Positions 1-8,798 of a stretch of 64,000 bases of DNA are shown one piece after another (the first letter of the stretch is position 1; each line of letters begins with the position of its first letter). The DNA comes from Candidatus Nomurabacteria bacterium (lineage in GTDB: Bacteria; Patescibacteriota; Saccharimonadia; Saccharimonadales; Saccharimonadaceae): the NCBI GenBank assembly GCA_031257295.1, contig JAIROX010000004.1, positions 1 to 64,000 of the forward strand, given 5' to 3'. The position numbers and the translations under genes were made by a program. The notes below the pieces were generated by a model. That model saw only the letters and a program-made list of their open reading frames with translations. It was not told where the DNA came from and did no database searches.

Positions 1-174
1 CTCCACCTGCTTAGAACTACTGGCTCAGACGCCCAAGGCGGCTACCCCAGCCTAACCACCCCATCCGAGATATTCAATCTACCACCTTATACGTATCTGT
101 GGGCGTATAACTATGCTAATAGGAAGAATGCAGCGGTAACTACTTGGCAGGTTGGTCTACCGCCCAGACTATAG
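1..174 (+). CDS. C-terminal end of an unknown protein (cut by window edge)
   Basis: Frame 1 is open from base 1 to a TAG at 172-174, giving 57 residues rich in Tyr, Thr and Pro and ending in VGLPPRL. The start lies outside the window. I see no family motif. The extended -10 of the next gene follows about 20 bases later, so this looks like the end of a separate transcription unit. It could also be a chance open frame. Confidence 0.45.
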   Translation, partial: LHLLRTTGSDAQGGYPSLTTPSEIFNLPPYTYLWAYNYANRKNAAVTTWQVGLPPRL

Positions 175-194
175 TTTCTTCACGTAGCTGGTTA

Positions 195-203
195 TGCTAC
201 AAT
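195..203 (+). promoter_or_regulatory. Extended -10 promoter upstream of pnp
   Basis: TGCTACAAT is an extended -10 (TGn plus hexamer) about 97 bases before the pnp ATG. No good -35 is visible 17 bases upstream (TTTCTT). The same TGn pattern recurs at many promoters in this window. Confidence 0.5.
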
Positions 204-299
204 AGGCTTGTTAACATTTGCCAGAGAACAAGTGGTGGATAGGAGTACAAAGCTCTTTTGTCCTGCTACCCGTTACTTATCTCTGGACGAGGAGGATAT

Positions 300-2417
300 A
301 TGAATATTATTAACCCCGACGGTAAAAAAGTTATTACCGTCGAAAAGGACCTTTGTGGCAAAAAAATAAGCCTAGAAATCAACCGAGTTGGTTTTCGCAG
401 CACCGCCAGTGTGATAGTGCGCTATGGTGAAACAGTAGTGCTGGGCACCGCAATGGTGAGCGACAAGCCAGTTCAGCAAGATTTTTTCCCGCTTAGTATC
501 GACTATGAAGAAAAGTTTTACGCCGCTGGCAAGATTAGTGGCTCGCGCTTCATAAAGCGCGAGGGCCGGCCAAGCGATGAAGCCATCTTGATTGGCCGCT
601 TGATTGACCGCCCGATCCGCCCACTGTTCCCGAAAGGCTATCGCCGCGAGATACAAGTGGTTAGCACCGTGTTGTCGACCGATCCTAACTTCCGCCCTGA
701 CATGATTGCTATGATCGCAGCATCAAGCGCCCTAACATTAACTGGTACACCATTTGACGGCCCGGTGGCGGGCTTACGTATTGGCCGAGTGGGCGGCGAA
801 TATAAGGCATTTTTGACCCCTGAAGAACGCGCTGAAAGCGACCTAGACCTAGTGGTAGCTGGTATTGAGAGTGGTATTACTATGGTAGAGGCTGGTGCCA
901 AAGAAGTGCCAGAAGAGGTGATCGTAAAAGGCCTAGAATGGGCTCATAAGAACCTACAACCAGCTATTGAGCTGCAAAAAGAGCTGGCCAAGATTGTCAA
1001 GCCAACTCAGCAAGAGTACGAGTTGTTATTGCCTGGTGAAGAGATCCAAAAGGAAGTGGCCGAATGGGCTAAGGGTAAGCTAGGCGCCAAAGTACGCGCG
1101 CCACACCCTAAGCACACTGAGATGGTCAACGAGGTCCGCGCCGATTTCCACGCAGCGATGGAAGAGAGGTATGGTGAGGAATATGACGAAAAGCGTTCTG
1201 AATATGATGAAGCTTTCACTATGGAAGCACACAAAGACTTACGCCGCGGCATTATAGAAGAAAGTGTGCGCCCAGATGGTCGTAAGTTAACTGAAGTACG
1301 ACCACTGTCTAGCCAAGTCAGCCTGCTGCCACGAGCGCATGGCTCGAGCTTATTCACGCGCGGCGTGACCCAGGCGCTGAACGTAGTGACACTTGCTAAC
1401 TTAAGCTACGCTCAGATAGTCGACACTATGGAAGTTAGCGACGGCGAGCGCCGCTACATGCACCACTATAATGCACCCGGCTACACGGTGGGCGAAGTTA
1501 AGCGTTTGGGGTCACCAGGGCGACGCGAAATCGGCCATGGCTACCTAGCTGAGCGTGCTCTGGTGCCAGTTTTGCCACCAGAGGAAGATTTCCCGTACGC
1601 TATCCGTTCAGTCACTGAGATTATGAGCCAAAACGGCTCAACATCAATGGCGGCAACTTGCTCGAGCTGTATGGCCTTGATGGACGCTGGCGTGCCGATC
1701 AAGCGCCCAGTAAGTGGTATCGCTATGGGCTTGATGATGGATAACGGAACACCATACGTGCTGAGTGATATTGCCGACGCTGAAGACTTTGCTGGTGACA
1801 TGGACTTTAAGGTGACTGGTACAACTGAAGGCGTGACGGCTCTCCAGATGGATATGAAGGTGCATGGACTGCCGGTAGAAATATTAGAGAAGGCGATTGA
1901 GCAGAGTAAGGCTGGTCGAGCTCATATTTTGGAACATATGCTGAGCGTGATTCCGGCTTACCGCGAAAGCTTGAGCCCTTATGCACCGCAGATCGAGAAA
2001 TTAAAGATCAACCCCGAGAAGATCGGTACGATCATCGGTAAAGGTGGTGAAACCATCAATAAGATTACTAGTGAAACTGGCGCAGAGATTAACATTGCCG
2101 ACGATGGCCTAGTGACAGTCTCGAGCCCAGATGCTGAGTCAATCAAGAAAGCTATGGAGTGGATTGAGAGCCTGGTCGAGGAGCCAGAAGTGGGTAAGGT
2201 TTACACCGGTAAGGTGGTGACTATCAAGGACTTTGGCGCTTTCGTAAACATTTTGCCTGGCACCGATGGCATGTTGCACATCAGTAATATCAGCAACGAC
2301 CGTGTTGATAAGGTGACAGATGTGCTCAAAGAAGGCCAAGAAGTGAAAGTGCGCATCGACTCGATAGACGATAAGGGGCGTATTGGCCTCAACATGAAAA
2401 ATATTAAACAAGACTAG
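300..2417 (+). CDS. pnp: Polyribonucleotide nucleotidyltransferase (PNPase)
   Basis: PNPase degrades RNA 3' to 5' by phosphorolysis and is central to RNA turnover in the cytoplasm. The 705 residues carry the usual order: a first RNase PH domain, a helical linker, a second RNase PH domain with the SDGERRYMHHYN and GRREIGHG stretches, a KH domain near residue 574 (IIGKGGETI) and an S1 domain from about 630 (GKVVTIKDFGAFV). Length is normal for the family. The frame is open from a TTG at 258, but GAGGAGG at 290-296 fixes the start at ATG 300, giving MNIINPDGKK. The next gene starts 11 bases after the stop, so they probably share a transcript. Confidence 0.97.
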   Translation: MNIINPDGKKVITVEKDLCGKKISLEINRVGFRSTASVIVRYGETVVLGTAMVSDKPVQQDFFPLSIDYEEKFYAAGKISGSRFIKREGRPSDEAILIGRLIDRPIRPLFPKGYRREIQVVSTVLSTDPNFRPDMIAMIAASSALTLTGTPFDGPVAGLRIGRVGGEYKAFLTPEERAESDLDLVVAGIESGITMVEAGAKEVPEEVIVKGLEWAHKNLQPAIELQKELAKIVKPTQQEYELLLPGEEIQKEVAEWAKGKLGAKVRAPHPKHTEMVNEVRADFHAAMEERYGEEYDEKRSEYDEAFTMEAHKDLRRGIIEESVRPDGRKLTEVRPLSSQVSLLPRAHGSSLFTRGVTQALNVVTLANLSYAQIVDTMEVSDGERRYMHHYNAPGYTVGEVKRLGSPGRREIGHGYLAERALVPVLPPEEDFPYAIRSVTEIMSQNGSTSMAATCSSCMALMDAGVPIKRPVSGIAMGLMMDNGTPYVLSDIADAEDFAGDMDFKVTGTTEGVTALQMDMKVHGLPVEILEKAIEQSKAGRAHILEHMLSVIPAYRESLSPYAPQIEKLKINPEKIGTIIGKGGETINKITSETGAEINIADDGLVTVSSPDAESIKKAMEWIESLVEEPEVGKVYTGKVVTIKDFGAFVNILPGTDGMLHISNISNDRVDKVTDVLKEGQEVKVRIDSIDDKGRIGLNMKNIKQD

Positions 2418-2427
2418 GAGAGTAAGG

Positions 2428-3471
2428 GTGGCGGACCTTGATCAAAGCGAATCACTAAATAGTGCACAGTCAGGCGATAATCAGCAGGCTTCAGCGCTGC
2501 CACCTATTCAGCCCTTGGCTCAGCCTCCGCAAGAAGTGGCTGTTCCACCAGAAAACCCTGCAGGTGCAAGCTATTTCTCTGCACCGCCACCAACAGCGAT
2601 GCCGAAAGCCAAGAGCGGCAAGTCTCGCAAAACTCTAGTGATAGCACTGGTAAGTGTGGTGCTACTGGCAGGTGCTGGCTCAGCAGCCTATTTTTTCCTG
2701 CTGCCAGCGCTTAACCCAGATAAAACTACTACTAGCAGCAGGTCTGAATCGCCAAAAGAGTCTGTGTCTCAGCTAACTGTCAAGCAGGCTATCGAGAATG
2801 TTAGTGTCAACTGGAGCGGGTTTATGAAACAGTATGATAATATCTGGACGCTAGCGGCCGATCAAAGTAACCCGGGTGCTTATGAAGAATCGAAGAAGGG
2901 GTTCAGTAATATGGCAGTCTATCTGTCTGACTTTGAACAAGATGTAGTAGCGCTAGGCGAGCTGAAAGAGGTGAAAAGTGGTGCATATAAAGACAAGTTC
3001 CTAGCCTTCAAGGCAGTTTATGATGCCCAGATTGGCCGGATTAGTCAGACGGTTACCAGGGGTAAGCTCCTATATGCTGATCTATCTGTTGCTAAAGTTG
3101 AAAATATCATGAGGCAAACCTGTACGCAAGCTGATGGTGGTGCTAAGCTCACATCAGGCATGGACTCTCTTTATAAGAGCGCTTTAGAGTCTGGTGATCA
3201 AGAGTTGGTTGGTCTTGCCACTGAGCTTAAAGAGTTTTTCACGCTGGCGATATATGGCGCTTTTATAACTAAATATGGCGAGCAGAGTCAAGTGGCTGAT
3301 GAGTGCTATGGTGCTGTCGCAAATATTAACACTGGTCGGTTTAACGATGTGGGCGCGTGGACGCAAGGGATATTGAGTAAGCTTAGTAGTCTTTATCACC
3401 GTGGCGAGTTTGAACAAGCTATGACAGCGGCCGTTACAGCCTTGTCTACCGAAGTTAATTCAGCTAAATAG
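2428..3471 (+). CDS. Single-pass membrane protein of unknown function
   Basis: I do not recognise this 347-residue protein. The first 65 residues are rich in Pro, Gln and Ala and end in a Lys/Arg patch (KAKSGKSRK). One hydrophobic segment follows at about residues 70-92, then a Ser/Thr linker and a soluble domain of roughly 230 residues, probably outside the membrane. It has Cys residues that could pair (around CTQADGG and DECYG). The start is GTG 2428, 11 bases after pnp, with AGGAG just upstream. A terminator-like hairpin follows, so pnp and this gene form a unit. The function cannot be read from the sequence. Confidence 0.8.
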   Translation: MADLDQSESLNSAQSGDNQQASALPPIQPLAQPPQEVAVPPENPAGASYFSAPPPTAMPKAKSGKSRKTLVIALVSVVLLAGAGSAAYFFLLPALNPDKTTTSSRSESPKESVSQLTVKQAIENVSVNWSGFMKQYDNIWTLAADQSNPGAYEESKKGFSNMAVYLSDFEQDVVALGELKEVKSGAYKDKFLAFKAVYDAQIGRISQTVTRGKLLYADLSVAKVENIMRQTCTQADGGAKLTSGMDSLYKSALESGDQELVGLATELKEFFTLAIYGAFITKYGEQSQVADECYGAVANINTGRFNDVGAWTQGILSKLSSLYHRGEFEQAMTAAVTALSTEVNSAK

Positions 3472-3489
3472 GGTAGTTTATATCATGAG

Positions 3490-3512
3490 GCGCATGATTG
3501 CATGCGCTTTTT
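3490..3512 (+). terminator. Rho-independent terminator after the pnp unit
   Basis: GCGCATG, loop ATTG, CATGCGC, then TTTTT. It lies 18 bases after the stop of the upstream membrane protein gene. Confidence 0.8.
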
Positions 3513-3582
3513 GATTTGCCAAAACCGAACAAAAACACGAATAAAAACCGAAACACCATATGTAGTGTTGGGGAGAAATACA

Positions 3583-3596
3583 CGCTATATATAGCG
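3583..3596. promoter_or_regulatory. Perfect 14-bp palindrome upstream of ftsK promoter
   Basis: CGCTATATATAGCG is a perfect palindrome followed by TTTT, about 50 bases upstream of the ftsK -35. It could be an operator or a weak hairpin. Nothing else was recognised between 3513 and 3640. Confidence 0.3.
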
Positions 3597-3644
3597 TTTT
3601 ACACACCAGTTTTCCACAAAATCTAGCAAAAAGCATGAAAAGTA

Positions 3645-3673
3645 TTGTATTTTTAACAACTTTGTGGTATAAT
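3645..3673 (+). promoter_or_regulatory. Promoter of ftsK
   Basis: TTGTAT, a 17-base spacer, then TATAAT with a TGG extended -10. The start codon is 51 bases downstream of the -10. Confidence 0.7.
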
Positions 3674-3724
3674 CACAGAGAGTATGACTGAAAACACAAA
3701 TAATAGGATATAATCGTAAGTGGT

Positions 3725-5932
3725 ATGGCAAAAAAACGAAAGAGATCACAAAAGCTAGGCAAGTCTGCTAGTAAAGAAGTGGTGGCTGAGCACAACTTAC
3801 CAGGCGGTTTTTGGCGTCAGGTAGGGGCGTTGCTAATGATCGCGGTGGCCGTCCTGTTTGTGGTGTCGTGGTTTGGCGCCGGTGGTGCAGCGCTTAAGGT
3901 GTTGCACGATGTTACTACTTTCTTGATAGGCTACGCTACGTACCTATTGCCCGTACTGCTGGTTTACCTAGCTGTAGCTGTTTTTCGAAGCGAAAACAAC
4001 CGGATCCACGCCATGGTGATAGTGGCGTCGATGCTGTTTATATTGTGGTTCGCGGGTGTATTTGGCTTATTCAAGGGCGCAGATGGCGCACATACTGGTG
4101 GTGTGATCGGTATCGCGCTCAATAAAGGTATGCTTGCTATAGCTGACGAGACTGTGGCGGTTTTTCTCTATATTCTCCTAATCTTAATAACGGCTTTGTT
4201 CTTGTTTAGGGTGTCGCCAATTGCGATATTCAAGAAGATCTACGACATGATGAAAACTGGTAAGCTGGACGATGAGAATGATAAAAACGCTAAAATGGCC
4301 GATAAGGTTAAGGAGCTGAGCGACAAGAAACAGGTTAAACCAGTGGTAAACACGCCATTTAAAGCTAATGGCACTAAGGCTGCAGAGCCAACCGAGGCAT
4401 CGCAAAGGTCAACTTCCACCTTGACGCCGGCTGATCCAAACTGGAAGCTGCCACCGCTTAGCTTGCTGAGCCAGCACGAAACCCCGCCCGACCCGGGTGA
4501 TACTGACGCTACGATGACCACCATTGAGAACACTTTTGATGAGTTTGATATCAAGGTGGACATGCGAGATATTAATGTTGGACCGAAGGTGACGCAATAT
4601 ACACTTATGCCTCCTAGAGGTGTTAAACTGACCAAGATTACCGAGCTTGAGAACAATATTCGCTTGAACCTGGCGGCCGAGCACATCCGCATGGAGGCGC
4701 CGATTCCGGGCAAGCAGGCGGTGGGTATTGAGGTGCCGAATGTAAAATCGGCCAGCGTGGGGTTGCACAGCATGATTGAGAGCCACGAGTGGAAGAAGGC
4801 TGACAGCAAGCTAAGTTTTGCGGTTGGAATGGACATTGCTGGCAAATCAATCATTGAAGACCTGGGTGAAATGCCGCACCTCTTGATTGCCGGCCAGACC
4901 AAATCTGGTAAGTCGGTCATGATTAACACTATGCTGTGCAGCTTGCTGTATCGCAACAGTCCGAGCGATTTGAAGCTAATTATGGTTGACCCGAAGATTG
5001 TGGAGCTGAGCCGTTATAACGATATACCGCACCTGCTAACAGAGGTGATAACTGACACCGAAAAAACGGTGAGTGCGCTTAAATGGGCGGTGCGCGAGAT
5101 GGAGAAGCGTTACAAGATGCTGGCCGAAAAGCGCGTGGTGAACATTGATGGCTACAACGAGGCTGTAGATCGTGCCAGCGAAAAGAAGGCCGATGACGAC
5201 GAGGCGCTCGACTTGCCGCCCGAGGAAGGCGAGGGCAAGATGCCAAGTATTGTGATTGTGATTGACGAGATGGCCGACCTGATGATGGCGGCGCCTAAAG
5301 ATCTCGAGAGCCTGATTGTGCGCTTGGCACAAAAAGCTCGCGCCGTGGGTATTCACCTGGTGCTGGCCACGCAGAGCCCGCGCGCCGATGTGATTACGGG
5401 CTTAATTAAGGCTAACATTCCGGCTACCATCGCCTTTACGGTGCGCAATTACACTGAGTCGGGGATTATACTTGGTCAAAATGGCGCCGAAAGCTTGCTG
5501 GGCAAGGGTGACATGCTGCTCTTAACTTCCGCCATGCCAGCGCCCAAGCGTATTCAGGGTGCGCTGGTAACTAACGGCGAAGTGCAAAAGATTACCGATT
5601 ACTTGCGCGAGCAGTCACCGCCGCAATACAACGACGACGTGACGGCTCAGCCAGTACACATTGCTGGCAAAAACGGCGTGATGGCTGTGGGGCAGGTGGA
5701 CGAAGAGGACCCGTTGTTCCGCGACGCCGTGCAGCTGGGGATTGATAGTGGTGGCAAGATTAGCGCCAGCATGATTCAAACTAGGTTGCGGCTAGGCTTT
5801 TCACGGGCTAAACGCATCATCATGATGATGGAAGACAAAAACATCATTGGCCCACCCGACGGCAACCGCCCGCGTGACATCTTGATTAGCGACATTGCCG
5901 ACCTAGATGGCGGCGGAGGCGCGGAGTACTAA
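3725..5932 (+). CDS. ftsK: DNA translocase FtsK/SpoIIIE
   Basis: FtsK pumps chromosomal DNA across the division septum and helps resolve dimers through Xer recombination at dif. The 735 residues start with a Lys/Arg-rich tail, then several membrane segments between about residues 30 and 160, a short charged linker, and the motor. The motor shows Walker A GQTKSGKS near 388 and Walker B VIVIDEMADLMM near 511. The last 65 residues form the gamma winged-helix (QLGIDSGGKISASMIQTR), which reads oriented sequences on the DNA. It is close to SpoIIIE in size and lacks the long E. coli linker. A Xer recombinase at 25.7 kb is a likely partner. Confidence 0.96.
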   Translation: MAKKRKRSQKLGKSASKEVVAEHNLPGGFWRQVGALLMIAVAVLFVVSWFGAGGAALKVLHDVTTFLIGYATYLLPVLLVYLAVAVFRSENNRIHAMVIVASMLFILWFAGVFGLFKGADGAHTGGVIGIALNKGMLAIADETVAVFLYILLILITALFLFRVSPIAIFKKIYDMMKTGKLDDENDKNAKMADKVKELSDKKQVKPVVNTPFKANGTKAAEPTEASQRSTSTLTPADPNWKLPPLSLLSQHETPPDPGDTDATMTTIENTFDEFDIKVDMRDINVGPKVTQYTLMPPRGVKLTKITELENNIRLNLAAEHIRMEAPIPGKQAVGIEVPNVKSASVGLHSMIESHEWKKADSKLSFAVGMDIAGKSIIEDLGEMPHLLIAGQTKSGKSVMINTMLCSLLYRNSPSDLKLIMVDPKIVELSRYNDIPHLLTEVITDTEKTVSALKWAVREMEKRYKMLAEKRVVNIDGYNEAVDRASEKKADDDEALDLPPEEGEGKMPSIVIVIDEMADLMMAAPKDLESLIVRLAQKARAVGIHLVLATQSPRADVITGLIKANIPATIAFTVRNYTESGIILGQNGAESLLGKGDMLLLTSAMPAPKRIQGALVTNGEVQKITDYLREQSPPQYNDDVTAQPVHIAGKNGVMAVGQVDEEDPLFRDAVQLGIDSGGKISASMIQTRLRLGFSRAKRIIMMMEDKNIIGPPDGNRPRDILISDIADLDGGGGAEY

Positions 5933-5956
5933 GCTAACAGATTTATCATAACCAGT

Positions 5957-5984
5957 TTGACATCCTTTTGCGGGGGGGTATACT
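5957..5984 (+). promoter_or_regulatory. Promoter of the IPT/FISUMP surface protein gene
   Basis: TTGACA, a 16-base spacer ending in a run of seven G, then TATACT. This is one of the best -35 boxes in the window. Confidence 0.65.
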
Positions 5985-6043
5985 TACCTTGTAGAGTAAC
6001 AAACATATAACTTAGTGTGAGAGAGTTAAGGATATTGTTGTAT

Positions 6044-7324
6044 ATGTGTAGATTATCCATTGGCCTATTCATAGTTTTTTTGTCATCGCTAGCGGTTACA
6101 GCAATTGTTAGTGCCTTAGCTATTACTAATATCACTCCAAGCCAAGGTCCTGTTGCTGGCGGTCAAATAGCCACTATCACTGGCACTGGCTTTGAGCCCG
6201 ACACGCCAACTCTTCAAAACTTCGGCGCCGACAAATGCGTCAATATGACGGTTTATGACGGCAGTAACCCTGGCGCACTGCTCACGCTGACCGATCCGCG
6301 CAATGACCAGACGTATACCATCGGCAAGCTCGCAGACAACAACTGTTGGATGCTCGATAACCTGAAACTTGGTTCGACGACTGGCACGATGACGCTGACC
6401 GACGCCGACACCGACCTCCACACCAAAACCACCTTCACTCTGCCGCAACTGGTCACCTCTGGCTCCTTTAACTATGATGTCCCGGGTGCTTACGGTCCAG
6501 TCCCCGGCGATGGTAGCGGAGACCATAACTACGGTTATCTTTACAACTGGGCGGCCGCCACGGCTGGCGCGACTAGGGGGTCGATGCCTGGCACCGGTGT
6601 CAACAATAACATTGCTCCAGACTCGATCTGTCCCAGCGGTTGGCATATGCCAACCGGCGGCGCCTATAACAACCCCAGTAATGAGCTGTCCCAACTCAAT
6701 GCCAAGATGGCTGGCTTTACCGACGACCAAGACCCCGCCTACTCAAGTGGCAATGCCTTCATCACCCTCTACGCCAACTGGCAATACGCCGGCTCCTTCA
6801 GAGGCGTATTTTCTGGCAGATACTTGAGCAGCTTTGATCAACAAGGCGCGGGGGACTGGATGTGGTCGTCATCGGCCTATACCGCCAACGCCGACCGGGC
6901 TAACTATGCTTATATTCTCATGCATAGCCCATCTTTTATTAGCCCTGGCACCTATGATCCTCGCAGTAGCGGCTACGCTGTGCGGTGTTTGGCTGCTACG
7001 AGCACAGTTGACGCCAACCATTACGACCCGAAACCATATGTGACGGTGGACGGCGTGGCGGTTGACCCGGGCAATGTGGAATTGGTTTCTGATACTGAAT
7101 TGCGGATAAAAATGCCAGCGCACGTAGCCGGGGTGGTTGATGTTGTAATAACTTTGGGTGGCGTTTCGCAAACTGTCCAGTACGAATATCTTCCTAGTGC
7201 GCCGAATACTGGTGCTGGCAAAGCCACGGCTGGCAGCGCAATGGCTGAGTTTTGGGCGCTGGCCGTCGCCATCATGCTGGGCGTGAGCTTTGCCGCTCGC
7301 AAGCTGGCCCAAAAGCGCAGATAA
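6044..7324 (+). CDS. Secreted surface protein with IPT/TIG and FISUMP-like domains and a C-terminal anchor
   Basis: A likely exported cell-surface protein of about 426 residues. It has an N-terminal signal/hydrophobic segment (about 5-27), then an IPT/TIG-like immunoglobulin fold (ITPSQGPVAGGQIATITGTGF). Next is a long domain resembling the Fibrobacter succinogenes major paralogous domain, with ICPSGWHMPTGG, a YNWAAAT stretch and a closing YAVRCLA. A second short IPT-like strand set follows (VTVDGVAVDPGNV). The tail is APNTGAG, a hydrophobic stretch and RKLAQKRR, which resembles a sortase-type signal although the usual LPxTG is absent. The frame is open from GTG 6017. AAGGA at 6028-6032 favours TTG 6038 or ATG 6044. 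Third codon positions are richer in C than in neighbouring genes, which may reflect transfer. Confidence 0.75.
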   Translation: MCRLSIGLFIVFLSSLAVTAIVSALAITNITPSQGPVAGGQIATITGTGFEPDTPTLQNFGADKCVNMTVYDGSNPGALLTLTDPRNDQTYTIGKLADNNCWMLDNLKLGSTTGTMTLTDADTDLHTKTTFTLPQLVTSGSFNYDVPGAYGPVPGDGSGDHNYGYLYNWAAATAGATRGSMPGTGVNNNIAPDSICPSGWHMPTGGAYNNPSNELSQLNAKMAGFTDDQDPAYSSGNAFITLYANWQYAGSFRGVFSGRYLSSFDQQGAGDWMWSSSAYTANADRANYAYILMHSPSFISPGTYDPRSSGYAVRCLAATSTVDANHYDPKPYVTVDGVAVDPGNVELVSDTELRIKMPAHVAGVVDVVITLGGVSQTVQYEYLPSAPNTGAGKATAGSAMAEFWALAVAIMLGVSFAARKLAQKRR

Positions 7325-7326
7325 CC

Positions 7327-7355
7327 TTGTTTTACAGAGGCGAGTGTGGTATAAT
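7327..7355 (+). promoter_or_regulatory. Promoter of rpsF-ssb-rpsR
   Basis: TTGTTT, a 17-base spacer, then TATAAT with a TGG extended -10. The leader between it and rpsF contains a small GCATG/CATGC hairpin near 7374-7393, in the place where S6 leaders often carry an autoregulatory site. Confidence 0.7.
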
Positions 7356-7412
7356 TATCATAATATTAACTCGGCATGTTTTTAAGAGCATGCTTTAACC
7401 AGAGGAGTGAAG

Positions 7413-7736
7413 GTGAAGGAATACGAACTCACAACTGTGATCCATCCTGATTTAGAGATGAATCTTGAGCCGGCCACTGATAAGGTGCGCGCTATTGTAC
7501 ACGATGCAGGCGGTAAGATAGCAAAAGAAGATACTTGGGGCAAGAAAAAGTTGGCCTACCAAATTAAGGGCCAAGATTTTGGCATCTACCAGTACTTTGA
7601 AGTGCAGCTGCCAGCCGATGCGCCGCTTAAAATCAGCAATGTGCTGAATATTACGGACGAAGTTTTGCGCTACTTACTAGTCAAAAAAGACGAAAAAGCA
7701 GCCGCCAAAAAAGCTAACGACAAAGAGGAGGAATAG
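7413..7736 (+). CDS. rpsF: Ribosomal protein S6
   Basis: Small-subunit protein that binds 16S RNA as a pair with S18. The 107 residues start KEYELTTVIHPDL and contain KLAYQIKGQDFGIYQYFEVQ, both typical of S6. The acidic and lysine-rich C-terminus (AAAKKANDKEEE) is common in the family. The frame is open from GTG 7407, but GAGGAG at 7402-7407 places the start at GTG 7413. The gene heads the usual rpsF-ssb-rpsR operon; ssb starts 2 bases after the stop. Confidence 0.95.
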   Translation: MKEYELTTVIHPDLEMNLEPATDKVRAIVHDAGGKIAKEDTWGKKKLAYQIKGQDFGIYQYFEVQLPADAPLKISNVLNITDEVLRYLLVKKDEKAAAKKANDKEEE

Positions 7737-7738
7737 TC

Positions 7739-8209
7739 ATGGCTTTTAACAAAGTGATCTTGCTCGGTAACCTAACTGCCGACCCAGAAACCCGCACCAC
7801 ACCGAGTGGGCAGAGCGTGACCAGTTTTAGCCTGGCAATTAACCGCACCTGGAACGATGCGCAGGGTAACCGCCAAGAATCGACCAGCTTTATCAACTGC
7901 ACAGCGTGGGGCGCCAGGGGCGAAACTATCGCCAAGTACCTAGGCAAGGGTAGGCAAGTTTTGGTGAGCGGCCGCCTAGAGCAGCGCAGCTGGGACGACA
8001 AAGAAACCGGCAAAAAACGCAGCGCAATCGACGTGATTGTCGAAGAGTTTAGCTTTGTCAGCGATGGCCGCGGCAGTGCAGCCAGCGACGACGGTGGCTC
8101 GAGCTCACCGGCTCGCAGCAGCCGCAGCTCAGCCAAAAAGAGCGACGACGTTGTGATTGACGACATCCCAGACGATGAACCAATCGACTTAAGCGAAATA
8201 CCATTTTAA
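7739..8209 (+). CDS. ssb: Single-stranded DNA-binding protein
   Basis: SSB coats single-stranded DNA in replication and repair. The 156 residues show an OB-fold of about 105 residues (FNKVILLGNLTADPE at the start, then FINCTAWG), a Ser/Asp-rich flexible linker, and an acidic tip ending DLSEIPF that recruits partner proteins. It lies between rpsF and rpsR as in most bacteria, preceded by GAGGAGG in the end of rpsF. Confidence 0.96.
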   Translation: MAFNKVILLGNLTADPETRTTPSGQSVTSFSLAINRTWNDAQGNRQESTSFINCTAWGARGETIAKYLGKGRQVLVSGRLEQRSWDDKETGKKRSAIDVIVEEFSFVSDGRGSAASDDGGSSSPARSSRSSAKKSDDVVIDDIPDDEPIDLSEIPF

Positions 8210-8329
8210 TAATTTAATCTAGAAAGGAAGCTTTAAGGGAAAAGAGCAGACGGATGCGACGGCCTTGCCGGCGACCCGCTCGTTGAGAAAAACCGTAGGT
8301 TTGTCTCAAAAGCCCTTGGGCGAAAAACT
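8210..8329 (+). promoter_or_regulatory. Structured leader before rpsR
   Basis: These 120 bases between ssb and rpsR are unusually long for this operon and can fold. GAGA-A-AAACC, loop GTA, GGTTT-G-TCTC forms a 9-bp hairpin near 8286-8308. GCCC TT GGGC follows directly before the start region, and a GC-rich segment (GACGGCCTTGCCGGCGACC) lies upstream. No clear Shine-Dalgarno sits before rpsR. This would suit translational control by S18 or S6-S18, but I cannot match it to a known leader. The rpsR frame is open through much of it, so a longer S18 is an alternative. Confidence 0.4.
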
Positions 8330-8530
8330 ATGGCACGAAAGTATAAGAAAGACGCAAACCTACAGTTTGACTACAAAGACGTGAAAGAGTTGATGCACTA
8401 CATCGACGCTTATGGCCGAATTGAGCCGGTGAGCAAGACTGGCCTGAGTGCCAAGCAACAGCGTCGTCTAGCTGTGGCTATCAAGCGCGCCAGGCACTTG
8501 GCCTTGCTGCCGTTTGTGGCTAGTAACTAA
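8330..8530 (+). CDS. rpsR: Ribosomal protein S18
   Basis: Small-subunit protein that pairs with S6 on 16S RNA. The 66 residues contain [19 protein letters not shown] and the signature [21 protein letters not shown]. The N-terminal cysteines found in some S18 proteins are missing, so this looks like a zinc-free form. Length is normal. A terminator follows. Confidence 0.95.
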   Translation: MARKYKKDANLQFDYKDVKELMHYIDAYGRIEPVSKTGLSAKQQRRLAVAIKRARHLALLPFVASN

Positions 8531-8551
8531 GAGTTTGCTTAAAATACTAAG

Positions 8552-8575
8552 ACGGGCCCTCAGGGGCTCGTTTTA
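8552..8575. terminator. Terminator between rpsR and the convergent DUF167 gene
   Basis: ACGGGCCC, loop TCAG, GGGCTCGT, then TTTT on the plus strand. It ends just before the stop of the convergent minus-strand gene. Confidence 0.7.
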
Positions 8576-8576
8576 G

Positions 8577-8798
8577 TTATCGGATAGTCTCAATAGTCTT
8601 GTGCCGATTACTGGCTCCGCTAGTGATTTTTATACTAGTTTTGGTGGTGTTGAGGTGTTTAGCTAAAACTTTAACCAGCTCAGCGTTGGCCGCACCGTCA
8701 ACGGCTTTACTGCGTAGGTAAACAGTTAGCTCATCGCCGTTCGCCACCACCAGCGGACCTTTGCTGCTGCCGGGTTTTACGAAAACGCGGACTTTCAT
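8577..8798 (-). CDS. DUF167/YggU family protein
   Basis: Small conserved protein of 73 residues with the YggU (UPF0235) pattern: VKPGSSKGP near the start, VYLRSKAVDGAANAELVKVL in the middle and SGASNRHKTI at the end. The molecular role of the family is not settled. Its ATG overlaps the TGA of the upstream arfB-like reading frame (ATGA), so the two are translationally coupled. That coupling also helps show that the upstream gene once continued to this point. Confidence 0.9.
   Translation of the reverse strand: MKVRVFVKPGSSKGPLVVANGDELTVYLRSKAVDGAANAELVKVLAKHLNTTKTSIKITSGASNRHKTIETIR

Noticed and set aside
4240-4956. Long minus-strand ORF of 238 residues inside ftsK
   Set aside because: Exact shadow of the ftsK coding strand; Ser/Leu-rich composition comes from reading the opposite strand.
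6116-6730. Minus-strand ORF of 204 residues inside the surface protein gene
   Set aside because: Shadow ORF caused by the high GC of the sense gene; no start signals.
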